From Rhipicephalus microplus (lineage: Eukaryota; Arthropoda; Arachnida; Ixodida; Ixodidae), in NCBI RefSeq assembly GCF_043290135.1, contig NC_134705.1, positions 54,963,771 through 55,027,770 of the forward strand: DNA of 64,000 bases, given 5' to 3'. The notes under the pieces were generated by a model. The model ran no database searches. It worked only from the letters and a program-made list of their open reading frames with translations, and was not told the origin of the DNA. Shown piece by piece: positions 8,991 through 18,085 of the stretch. The first letter of the stretch is position 1, and each line of letters opens with the position of its first letter. The position numbers were made by a program, and so were the translations under genes.

Positions 8991-9627
8991 CTTGTAAAAT
9001 ATTTATGACCCTTAATGCATTTGCAAGCTTTTAGTTGATAAAGTGACACAAAACTTGTCGGGTGAACAACGTAGTCATCTTTATGCCGGTGAAGTCCACC
9101 ACGGCCGCAGATAACATCACGTTGAGGTTCAGCGTCTTGAAGCAAGAGGGGGGCTCATGCCGCCACACAGACGCACTTCCTGCGGGTAACGCTATCGCGC
9201 CGGTTCACGCACTTAAGACTATTGCTATCCACAGGTGCACCAACAACCGAAAAAAGCAGATGGCTCAACAGTGTCACTGCAGCCACCGTGAGTGCAGTGA
9301 ACCACGTAGACCGCCAAAATGACGGCATCCTGGAATGACGCTAGCACACCTTGCGGATGACGTCTAGTGAGTACTCCCAGTAGGAAAATACGTTAAGTGT
9401 TGCAAACGTGATTACTACTAGGCATAGAGCCCAGGATAGAAACATAGTAGTGCCGAAGTATTGGAAATAAGATAACGATGTTTCGGAATCACTAAACACA
9501 TTGAGCTTTACCACGAGACATGCATATGCATCTGCGAGTAATCAAAATATTTTTACAAAACTGAGCTTTATCTAACAGAGAACTTTACATGATTATGACC
9601 TTCAGAAGCAAATTTCACGTAATGAAG

Positions 9628-10260
9628 CAATAGCGTTAAAGAGCTTGTTTCGCAGAAACTTCGGCGTCGGCGTTTGTGAGTGAAAATTTATCCTATGCGT
9701 GACTGACAAGTCAATGAAATAAACAATGATAAAATTCAATGAAATAAACAATGGTAAAAATTCCAATGAAATAAAATGATCTGGAGCAGAGTGGCGACCA
9801 AAGCGGGGTTGTTTGGGTCCAACCGTCCAAGAGGAGATCAAACCCAAGTGGTTTCCATGGCGATCTGATGCCCTACCACACGGCCATGCCTCCACTTGCG
9901 GAAATAGTGAAAAGAACTTCTATGCTTAGAAATACAGTGAAAGTAGCTTTCATGCTTCACAAAAAAAAAACGCGCCAAGTATACATGCTTCACAATGCAA
10001 CATGAAGTATGGAAGTAATATTGTGCGGAAGAAGTGTCCATTGCCAACGGGTGTCAAAATAAGTGATTGTCATAATAAATGTGTCAGCTGAAAGCCAGTA
10101 CCCCTCCTACAAAAGGCACACACACACTACTGCACCTATTCCCTTAAGGCCACGTGATAAGATTATAGCAAATTCGAAAACATTTCATGCACTAAGTGTT
10201 AAAGTACGCACTAGGACAGGATGTCCCTATAGCGTTCAACTCCTAAAGGCAAAGCTTTAG
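9628..10260 (+). repeat. Unnamed interspersed repeat, copy 1
   Basis: Begins GCAATAGCGTTAAAGAGC and ends ATAGCGTTCAACTCCTAAAG with GCAAAGCT. The same two ends, about the same distance apart, occur at 32341-33003. The last ~60 bases of the two copies align well by eye; the middles are poorly conserved. No coding capacity seen. It could be a non-autonomous DNA element. Confidence 0.5.
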
Positions 10261-10908
10261 GGTGTCCACTGTTTCAGAAGAACAACGACATTTTACATCC
10301 ACACTCAATGATTTCGGAAATGTTGGGATGGTCTATTTGCTCGGGTTATATGTACTTCTTTCTTATCTACAGTGGCCAGGGAAGGTGTCGTTGTGTGCCC
10401 TGATTTGCGGGAAATGTAGGGGTGATCTGCCGCCACGTCACAAACACCAATGTTTACTTCACATGGAAGCACTGCTGATAGCAACGACTTGAACACAAAC
10501 TCCGGGAAGTAGAAATGAGCATTTTCGATGGGGCAGTCAGCGACGTAGCTTAAGTAATATTTAGCAGCCTTCGCCTCAATGAGGCGATGACGGGTCTCGT
10601 ACGTCTTGTACACATACAGGTAATGAGCTGCAAAGACATATTAAGTTATAAGGTGGCTATCTGAATTGGTAGTTACGAGTGTGACAGCACTGTGGCTATC
10701 ATTCTGCACGAACCTAATTCCGCAATAATGATAAATTTTGCTCATAACCTTAACCACACTTGATGTCATTAATTTCGGCGAAATAAATCTCCAAAATCAT
10801 TACGAGAGAAACTCAAAACTCAAAAACGTGTTAGGTGAGAGAGTACACAAGAAAAAAAAGTCACACCTTCGCCGAAAAAAGAGGAAGCAATGATAGCAAT
10901 AGCAACAA
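10261..10908. other. No recognised gene
   Basis: Short overlapping open frames on both strands (10262-10492 plus, 10305-10613 minus) have no motif I recognise. This is the target DNA upstream of the Penelope-like insertion. Confidence 0.5.
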
Positions 10909-10922
10909 ACTGATAGTAACGC
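10909..10922. repeat. Left copy of 14-bp target-site duplication
   Basis: ACTGATAGTAACGC, repeated exactly at 12840-12853 on the other side of the Penelope-like element. Confidence 0.75.
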
Positions 10923-12839
10923 CTGCGTGTTCTTCTGTCGGACAAAGAAGGATCCTTTGTAGTTATGCCTGAAGGTATGTTCAGTGAAAAAGCAGGTGCG
11001 GCGGTGTGTAAAAACTTTCGCGAAGTGTCGGAGAAGCCGCAGGAGGTAGTAAAAAAAGTGCGCGAGCTCCTACTTCGGGTAAACTTGGAAAAAGTGTGCA
11101 GTGAAGTGAAAAAGATGAAAGGCTCAACTATGGAGACATTCTTTTCAGTGAAAACACACAAACCAGACTTTCCTTTCCGTGCGATCGTGTCGGAGAGAGG
11201 CACTTGGTGTCTTGCGGTGTCTACCTATCTTCAGTCGCAGTTGAGCTCACTGAAAGTGGAGGACCCGTTCATCATTCCGAACTCGTCTACGGTAGTGGAT
11301 TTCCTTAAAGGAAATGTCCATGAGAACACTTCGGGATTTAGCATCGACATAGAAGACTTATATTATTCACTGCCTCATGATGAACTGATGACTAGTGTGA
11401 AAGAGTGCATTGGCAACAATGATGAAATGAAGTTTGTGACCAAGTGCGGCATCTCTGTTCAAAGTTTTTTAGAATTATTGTTCTTTTACATAAAACACAC
11501 GTACGTCGGCTGGAAGGGTAAGAACTTTGTGCAGAGATCAGGGATCTGTATTGGATCCAAAGTGGCTCCAGTACTGAGCAACATTTTTTTAGCCAGAGTT
11601 GACAACGATCTTGTAACTGGCCTTGATGGTTTGGTCCAAAAAGTGTACAGATATGTGGACGACTATTTGCTGTTGATTAATTCAGACAACTTTGATAGAA
11701 GAGTTGATGAAGTGCTCAGTGTGTTTGGTAATAAGGGGCGGGGCTTGACATTCACGCGCGAAGTGCCGAAGAATGGAATGCTGCGTTTTCTGGATTTGCA
11801 GCTGTCATTCCAACAAAAACACGTGTGTTGGATGTTTTCCCCTAGGACCGCGAAGCCGCTTCTTGATTACAGCTCTGGGCACTCTCGCCTAGTAAAAAAT
11901 GGCATTGCCATGACGTGCCTAAAAACGGCGTTGGACAGATCATGCCCACATCTTATGGAGACAAGTTTTTTCGCGCAGGTAGAAAGACTAAGAGACGCGG
12001 CGTTTCCTGATAGTGTCTTAGCTGCTGCTTGCGAAAAAATAAAAAAGTCCATTAAGCAACGGCCTGGGACAGGCCTAGACACGAATGTCCCGCAGGGAAG
12101 AAAAAGTGTGTCAAAAATCCCGTATATCCACTGGCTTTCGCACGGCCTTAAGAGAGTGGCTTCGAGGTATGGGGTGGATCTCGTGTTCTCCGCAGAAAAC
12201 AAGGTGGGCCGCATCTGCTCAGCGGTTGGTAAGAAGACAGGTAGGCCAAAGCAGTGTGAAAAAAGAGGATGTGCCATTAAGCACGTAAGACAGTTCGTTC
12301 CTTGCGCACGTGGTGTTGTATATAGAACACCACTGCCGTGCGGCAAGGCATACATAGGGCAAACTGGTAGATGCCTCAACGTGCGGTTGCGAGAGCACAG
12401 CAGCTCTTTAATAGGAAGGCCGTTCACGCATCTGGCGATGCATTGCAGAGGATGCGGTCAGGGTAACTGTAAGCCGGTATTTGAGCAGACAACTGTAATC
12501 TACAGGCACAGGGGCTCAGCGGAGAGGGAGATTATGGAAGCCCTCTTTATCCAGAGGGAGGGGCCTGATTGCATCAGCCACCCCTCTATCAGTCTGCAGG
12601 AAGGGGAGATAGCCTATCTGCAACGTTACTTATAGGCATGCTGAGCACGTAGTTTTAGTTTTTGGTCGATTCGTTGGGTTAAATTTGATGTCACTGCGGT
12701 ATAAATGGTGTTTCCTGAATAAAATATTCCAGTTGCTAGTAGCGCGTCGTCCCGTGTACTTCTTCTCTGTTGTGTGTCGTTTTTTTTTCGCGCCCCTTAT
12801 CATCATGAACCAGCACCAACTCGCCCAACTTTTTACTTT
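10923..12839 (+). mobile_element. 5'-truncated Penelope-like element
   Basis: A retroelement of about 1.9 kb bounded by exact 14-bp direct repeats. It has a long open frame for reverse transcriptase joined to a GIY-YIG endonuclease and a ~200-bp 3' UTR ending in the sequence before 12840. Homology to the RT N-terminal part starts right at the left boundary (SDKEGSFVVM read upstream of the first ATG), so the insertion is truncated inside the coding region. Full-length elements usually encode about 750-850 residues. Confidence 0.88.
10965..12635 (+). CDS. Penelope-like RT plus GIY-YIG endonuclease (N-terminally truncated)
   Basis: 556 codons with no stop. Reverse transcriptase blocks: SIDIEDLYYSLPHDEL (~126, first catalytic Asp), GICIGSKVAPVLSNIF (~195) and YRYVDDYLLL (~228-237, catalytic DD), then MLRFLDLQL. 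A Cys-rich segment (CEKRGCAIKH) precedes the GIY-YIG endonuclease: GVVYRTPLPCGKAYIGQTGR (~449), RLREH, and HCRGCGQGNC, ending with the family's EIMEALFI Glu. Both enzyme domains look intact, but the RT start is missing and the listed ATG is simply the first Met after the truncation point. The frame is open upstream to the insertion boundary at 10922. It was probably dead on arrival as a retrotransposon, though recent enough to keep its frame. Confidence 0.9.
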   Translation: MPEGMFSEKAGAAVCKNFREVSEKPQEVVKKVRELLLRVNLEKVCSEVKKMKGSTMETFFSVKTHKPDFPFRAIVSERGTWCLAVSTYLQSQLSSLKVEDPFIIPNSSTVVDFLKGNVHENTSGFSIDIEDLYYSLPHDELMTSVKECIGNNDEMKFVTKCGISVQSFLELLFFYIKHTYVGWKGKNFVQRSGICIGSKVAPVLSNIFLARVDNDLVTGLDGLVQKVYRYVDDYLLLINSDNFDRRVDEVLSVFGNKGRGLTFTREVPKNGMLRFLDLQLSFQQKHVCWMFSPRTAKPLLDYSSGHSRLVKNGIAMTCLKTALDRSCPHLMETSFFAQVERLRDAAFPDSVLAAACEKIKKSIKQRPGTGLDTNVPQGRKSVSKIPYIHWLSHGLKRVASRYGVDLVFSAENKVGRICSAVGKKTGRPKQCEKRGCAIKHVRQFVPCARGVVYRTPLPCGKAYIGQTGRCLNVRLREHSSSLIGRPFTHLAMHCRGCGQGNCKPVFEQTTVIYRHRGSAEREIMEALFIQREGPDCISHPSISLQEGEIAYLQRYL

Positions 12840-12853
12840 ACTGATAGTAACGC
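12840..12853. repeat. Right copy of 14-bp target-site duplication
   Basis: Exact copy of 10909-10922. Sequence beyond it differs from sequence beyond the left copy, as expected for a target duplication. Confidence 0.75.
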
Positions 12854-13023
12854 GCAGACTGGTTAGCTGGTCGAAACGTGCCCCGCGTTTTTAACGGGCA
12901 AATTACGTACTAAATGTACTCAGAGGTACAGATGAACGCGAATAAACGCTTCAGTTGTCACTTTACTGTGTCTGAAAAGCGCACTTTTTTCACAAACTGA
13001 GACTGTGCAACGATTCTGTAACT

Positions 13024-13934
13024 TGTTACGTTTGGCCCGGCAATTCGTCTGGGCAGACGCCATTGTGCATAAGCCGGTCTACTGGGGAGGCTCTCAGCTC
13101 CTGGGCGCCTAACCTACCAGACGCTGTCGAAGATTTCTGCAATTACCCAGACCATGCGGCAAGCAACTGCGAGTTCCTGACTTTCAAACGCGGACTTTTT
13201 CTTCGTCCCTTCGAGCAGCAGCGGTGCCTGATGACCTGGGCGACTCATCTGGCGAGGAGGAAGCTGTTGTGACCAGCGCCAGATCTGAAGGGGGAGCGGC
13301 GCTCCTTTTAATCCTCAATCAAGTAGCCGACCGCCCGGCTGCCCATGCCCACCGGGCATTGTCTCTGCTAGCCACAGGATGAGACGTCCTGTCGCCACAA
13401 CGCCGTAAACCGTTCGAGAGAGGACCACAAAGACAGCATCTTCTTTGGAAGAAAACGTGGCGTCCGCCGCAAATCACCCGGCTAATTGAGCGAACAGATC
13501 GGCGGACACTTTGATGTATGCTGTCAGGAGTTTAGGACCTCTCGACTAGCGGCACACACACGACGAGGAAGAGCCCTGCTGGCACCACCTTGCAGTGCAG
13601 TGATCATGACTCAGTATTAGACGTTCACGTGGACCGTGCATGCTCGTCCCCCTCACCTGTTTTGTGCGTGTGATTGGTGTTCCACTCAAAGAGGAGGACC
13701 CCGACAGGGCTTAAAACGACGCCGCAGAGTGCTGGACGGTGCTCTGAACCATGTAACGGTTCAACCACCACGCTCGTGGTTTGTGAACCTCCTAACTTTT
13801 TTTTTGCTGTAACTATGTGCAAATAGTACCATAAACCTGTTTGTTTTTCGTATCCTCTTCTTGTCAGCGTTCGTTTCCTCCACCTGGTTACACCACGCTA
13901 CCACAAAAGACCGGGTAGTCCCGCATTCGCAGCA
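13024..13934 (+). repeat. Left LTR
   Basis: 911 bp, TG...CA. About 90% identical to the right LTR over the first 60 bases by eye, with several small indels further on. This suggests an old insertion. Confidence 0.88.
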
Positions 13935-13936
13935 AC

Positions 13937-13954
13937 TGGTTGGCAGCGGTGGGA
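13937..13954 (+). promoter_or_regulatory. Putative primer-binding site
   Basis: TGGTTGGCAGCGGTGGGA begins two to three bases after the left LTR. PBSs start TGG because they pair with the CCA end of a tRNA. I did not identify the tRNA. Confidence 0.6.
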
Positions 13955-14145
13955 TGCCAACAGCAGCTTCCTCAGGTGACCTTAACAACAGATCGGCAGC
14001 GGTGAGATGAACTTCTCAACGTGGTGCTGTGCTGTGGTGAGTGCTTGGTCTTTGCTTTTACTTCCAAGGCTTCAATTATGTGAGTTTATTAGAAGCTAGA
14101 TTCCGTTTGAAATAGGTCGATTACCGTTTGTGAGTTTTGAGTTGT

Positions 14146-14989
14146 ATGGATCACCTAATTATGTGTGAAATGCAGGACCAAAGTACAACGGCATTCTTGG
14201 CGCGAAAGGCAATGCTAAGCGATGAACTTTTGGCTGTCAGTAAGTATCTAGGCATTGAAGTACAGGAAAAAATGGGCAGGACAGCGATTGTGAGGCTGAT
14301 TTCGCAAAAAGCCAGTGAGGAGGAGATTAAAAACGCGGTATAGATTTTAGAAAAACAGGAAATGAAGGAGCGAGAAAGAGAACGGGAAAACAAGAAGAAA
14401 AGGAAAGAAGGGATATGAGGGAAAGAAAAGAAATGAAAAGAACGAGACAAAGAGAGAGAAGTGGATGGAAAGCCTGAAAGTAAAACAGGAAGAGACAACA
14501 AGATCAATACAGTGCCTTAGATGTTCTTAAGGAAATTCGAGGATCTATGCAGTCGAAGACGATGATGATTTAGAGAGTTATCTAACCTCTTACGAGAACG
14601 TTTGCAGAGAACTAGAGCTTGATGAACACTTTTGGTCTACCGCCTTAATGAGTGTTCTTCCGTGTGACCTAATGGGTAGAATAGGGTACCTTTCCGAGGA
14701 GGAGTTCAATAATTACAATGTAGCTAAGGCAGCTTTACTACGGTGCTTCGGCATCAGAGTTGACAGAAAGCAAATTGAATACAAGCTCACGAACACTCCC
14801 GTGAAGAACGCGCGACGATGGGCTGGTAGTAAAACCAAGCCTGAGAGAGGTCCGTGTGGTTCTTATAGCACAAAGGTGGATAGTAAGCAAAAATGGGAGA
14901 TAGAAAAACGGGAGCGAGGTGAAGAGCGTGAGCGAGCACTCAGCCTAGAGATTGAACTGTCGGAACAAAAAGTCGAGGCAAGGCAGTAG
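14146..14989 (+). pseudogene. Gag of the LTR element, broken
   Basis: Gag builds the particle that packages retrotransposon RNA. Three pieces in order: an N-terminal SAP-like segment (LLAVSKYLGIEVQEKMGRTAIVR) in the frame from the ATG at 14146; a Lys/Glu/Arg-rich linker after an in-frame stop at 14341; and a Gag core from about 14540 (LESYLTSYENVC ... LEEFNNYNVAKAALL-like region around 14690-14760), of the SCAN/Gag helical type (family pattern 'Y..K.aLL.rF'). At least one stop and frame changes separate the pieces. The core ends in an open frame at 14648-14989. It is recognised by pattern; no zinc knuckle seen. Confidence 0.65.
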
Positions 14990-15037
14990 AAGATTCAGCC
15001 ATCCGCAACTGTAGCGCACGACAAGTGCGATAAACAA

Positions 15038-15931
15038 ATGAGTGAGGTGCAGTCCAGAGCTATAGAGAAGGCTAGCACGTGTGAAGAGCGCAGCAGGTTC
15101 GAAGATGAACCAATTGTGAGAGCTGCGAAAGATGCTACTCTAATGAGAGAGGCCACTAAAGGTCAGAGCGAATGCGACGATGTGCTGTGCCAGTTACACA
15201 CTAGCGAAAATGCTACAATAGGTGTAGACAATCTGGCACAGACCTCAAATGTGTTTGTCGCGACGGTGGATCTTGCAGAAAATGTGGAAGTAGTCAAGGA
15301 CACCGGAGAAAGCTCAGTCGAAGCAGCGACAGTAGAGAATGGTATCAGTGCAGCTGCAGACAGCTCTCAGGAATGCGAGCAAGATTTTTTGAAGGGAAGC
15401 AGCTGCATTGTACCTAAGTGTGTTAACCAGTCTGCCAGTCTGGAGGGTGACAACAAAGATGAATTGGTCGAAAATCATTTTGACTGCGCGACTGAGACAG
15501 CTCACAAAAGCTGTGAGAGGGTTCACGAGTGTGAGATGCGATCGGGAGGCTCGAAAACCAGACGCAAAAAGCGGCGCAGACGCGAGAGACGTCGGAGAAT
15601 TGTGAGCGAGACAAAAGTCACTACGCGTGTGGAGGAAAGTTTCAAACATTTGAGCGTAGCAGGCAAAACGAGGCGTTTCGCATCGGCGTCCAAGCTGCTC
15701 TGCATGCGTCCGAGCCGCCGGACGACAAGAAAAAGAAAAGTGGGTTCTCCGCGAATGCATTCCCGTGTAAGTCGTCGGTACTTCAGTTCTATGAACTGCA
15801 CGTTTCAGGGCGCGCGCGAATGCAGGTTCAGTACAGGTAAACCTGCCCGACAAGGTAACACAAACGAGAAATCAAAGTGCCGAAGTAGTAGGGTAGGCCG
15901 CAGGTGGTGCAGAAGCACCCTTGATCTTTAA
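15038..15931 (+). CDS. Hypothetical acidic/Arg-rich protein inside the LTR element
   Basis: 297 codons, function not recognised. The first ~165 residues are acidic and rich in Glu, Ser and Val. A very basic run begins at about residue 173 (TRRKKRRRRERRRR), followed by a Lys/Arg/Ser-rich tail. The basic run looks like a nuclear-localisation or nucleic-acid-binding segment. A second frame at 15921-16169 is similarly basic (KRCRKRLKC, KKRQEK), so the original protein may have continued there before a frameshift. It lies after gag where a Gag tail or accessory protein would be. It has no protease, RT or integrase motifs. Confidence 0.5.
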   Translation: MSEVQSRAIEKASTCEERSRFEDEPIVRAAKDATLMREATKGQSECDDVLCQLHTSENATIGVDNLAQTSNVFVATVDLAENVEVVKDTGESSVEAATVENGISAAADSSQECEQDFLKGSSCIVPKCVNQSASLEGDNKDELVENHFDCATETAHKSCERVHECEMRSGGSKTRRKKRRRRERRRRIVSETKVTTRVEESFKHLSVAGKTRRFASASKLLCMRPSRRTTRKRKVGSPRMHSRVSRRYFSSMNCTFQGARECRFSTGKPARQGNTNEKSKCRSSRVGRRWCRSTLDL

Positions 15932-16169
15932 AGCCACCGATGACGCAACGCGAGGCCAATTTCCTAGTTGTGAGAAAACGGTTGGTCGCAAGCGTTGCCG
16001 TAAAAGATTGAAGTGTACGCGCGTGGCTAAGAAAAGGCAAGAAAAGGTTACCAATCAGCAGGGCGAAAGAAAGAAGGGTAGATCAACGGCCCATTCAACA
16101 AAAGGCTCTTTGTGGCCTACAGTAAAGCACAGATGGCGAAACGGTAGGCTATGGCGCAAGTCCTCATGA

Positions 16170-17900
16170 CGGTATGCGCGGTGAAGATTTAAAAGAGCTT
16201 TTCATGGACGAGAGTGTCGACGTGGTCCTAGAAGAAAGGCCACAATAGCTAAGCACCGCACGGGAGCTAGACCTAAGAGGACACCGTCACTCTTTCCCTT
16301 GCATTGCTCGGGTTACCTCCACCAGATTGACAGAAGCCCGCAGAAATCGTGAAGGAGGCGTGACTGCGCTGTTCAGCTTGTAGGACGTGCACGTTGTGGT
16401 GCCGGGTGTTCTGAAAATCCGCCAAAACCTCGACCGCCACGTGTGTGATTGAAGTGAGGGACTACTATAAGCTGGAGGGTCGGACAAAGGAAATGTGCTT
16501 AGAAGCATGTTTGTTTGCTTATTTTTGGTTTTAAAGTAGTATTCTTTTGTCATCTTCCCGGCTAGTTCAAGTAGCAGCAGTTTTTCTCTTCTAGATTTTT
16601 TAAAAGCATTGTAAGTGTTTTTAGTTGAGCTGTTATGCGGAAGCAGTGGCCCGCATCAGTTTTCCGACTGCGTGAAATCAGTTTTTATCGAGATGAAAGC
16701 TTGTAGGTTGTAATTGAAGATTTGAGCGTCCCGCTAGTTTGAAAGCGTGGTAACGTTGGTCGAGCAGAGCCGAGTGTGTATGCTTCGTGCCATTTGTTTG
16801 TGTAGTGCAAATTTGTATACCGGGTTAAAAAATAATCAGCATTGTTTTAGAATAAAACCAAATGTGATTTTTGAAATGGTCATGTTTTAGAATCATTCGG
16901 TACCGGGTTTTTAGCGTAAAACTTTTGCAGGTTTTGTTACGCGCTCCTCTGTTTGTTTCTTGAGAAAATTAACGTTCAGATGAGTTTTTAAGGATACCTA
17001 GGTAGAAGGGATATCGCCTATGGTTAGGTGCGTGTTGATATGCTAGCGCTCTTTGGATGAGAGTATGATGTCGAGCTAGAGCGCATAACAAAATCCTGGG
17101 CGTTCTTTAAAAACATGGGCTAGCATGAGGCTACATTCAGTGAACGAGCGCGCTTGTATGTGAGGGTTATTTCCCTTAGTTAATTCATTATGTGCTCAGG
17201 GATCAGGTGATTTCTTCAGCTGAGCGTTATGTTATACCGAACGTTGAGATTAGGGATGCGTTTTAAGAATTTACGCAGTTCAATCTGACGTGAGAGAGTT
17301 TTGTTGGCGTCGGGGTGTCATAGAAGTAGGTAATCTCGACTACGCCTTTCAAGTATGTAACGAAAGAATAAACAATGCGCCCAGACAACTTGTCTATAGG
17401 GTCTGGCAGCATTCGTGTGAGACCTTCGTATTTGGTTGTGTTTCATAAAATTAGTCATGAAGTTAAAGGTACGCCCGTCAGATCAAAGTCTTGAACCACG
17501 TGTTTTTTTCCTTACGATCGTTTTTAACTTTGCTAATAACCTACCGGGAAACTTCTAACTCATAGAGTGCAAAGCCCTAATTGTAGACCTGTCGCCGCTC
17601 AGGTTTCATCAGGACAGGAGTAATAGTACCGGAACTACTTTGTGACCAAAATTAATCCTAATCACCAAAAAAGATTAATTTGGTAACATCACCTCACAAA
17701 CAAATTTAAATTTTGTCCGCTTATATATCAATAAACAGCACCCAATAGGCTAATCAGAGGCTCAACTCCGTACTCTCTAGACTCTTAATTAATGGGGTAA
17801 TCAGCAGAAATCTCATTTCATTAAAACATTTTTATGAAAACAACCACAAACTTGACTGATACACCGCTCAAACCTACAATTAGAACATAACAATCCGGGT
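16170..17900. other. Interior of LTR element, no coding motif
   Basis: No open frame over 90 codons and no RT, integrase or env motif on either strand. It ends at the RTE insertion point. Confidence 0.55.
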
Positions 17901-17973
17901 GCGGCGATGGCATAGTGGCTAGAGCATCCGCCTCGCATGCAAGAGGTCCATGGTTCAAATCCCGGTGCCGCGC
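17901..17973 (+). promoter_or_regulatory. tRNA-like head (Pol III A and B boxes)
   Basis: Ends GCGGC ... GCCGC can pair like an acceptor stem. A-box-like TGGCATAGTGGCTAGAGCAT is followed by B box GGTTCAAATCC at 17952-17962 (consensus GGTTCRANYCC). An anticodon-arm-like CCTCGCATGCAAGAGG lies between, resembling tRNA-Ala. It is fused to the RTE 5' end, so it is probably a captured tRNA-derived promoter or SINE head and not a tRNA gene. Confidence 0.65.
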
Positions 17974-18085
17974 AGTTCCCAACCGGAAAAAAAAATCCGC
18001 GTGTTGATGGAACTGCATTAGGAGGCCTGAGGTGCGGCCTCACCGGTAATCACCGCCGGGAACGCACTCCCTCACCAGAGAAGGA

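Noticed and set aside
12840..12920. Hammerhead-ribozyme-like CTGGTTAG ... CGAAACG after the Penelope-like element
   Set aside because: Penelope-like elements can carry hammerheads, but the CUGAUGA core is not matched, stem III is poor, and the segment lies outside the 14-bp duplication, so outside this insertion. A covariance-model search would settle it.
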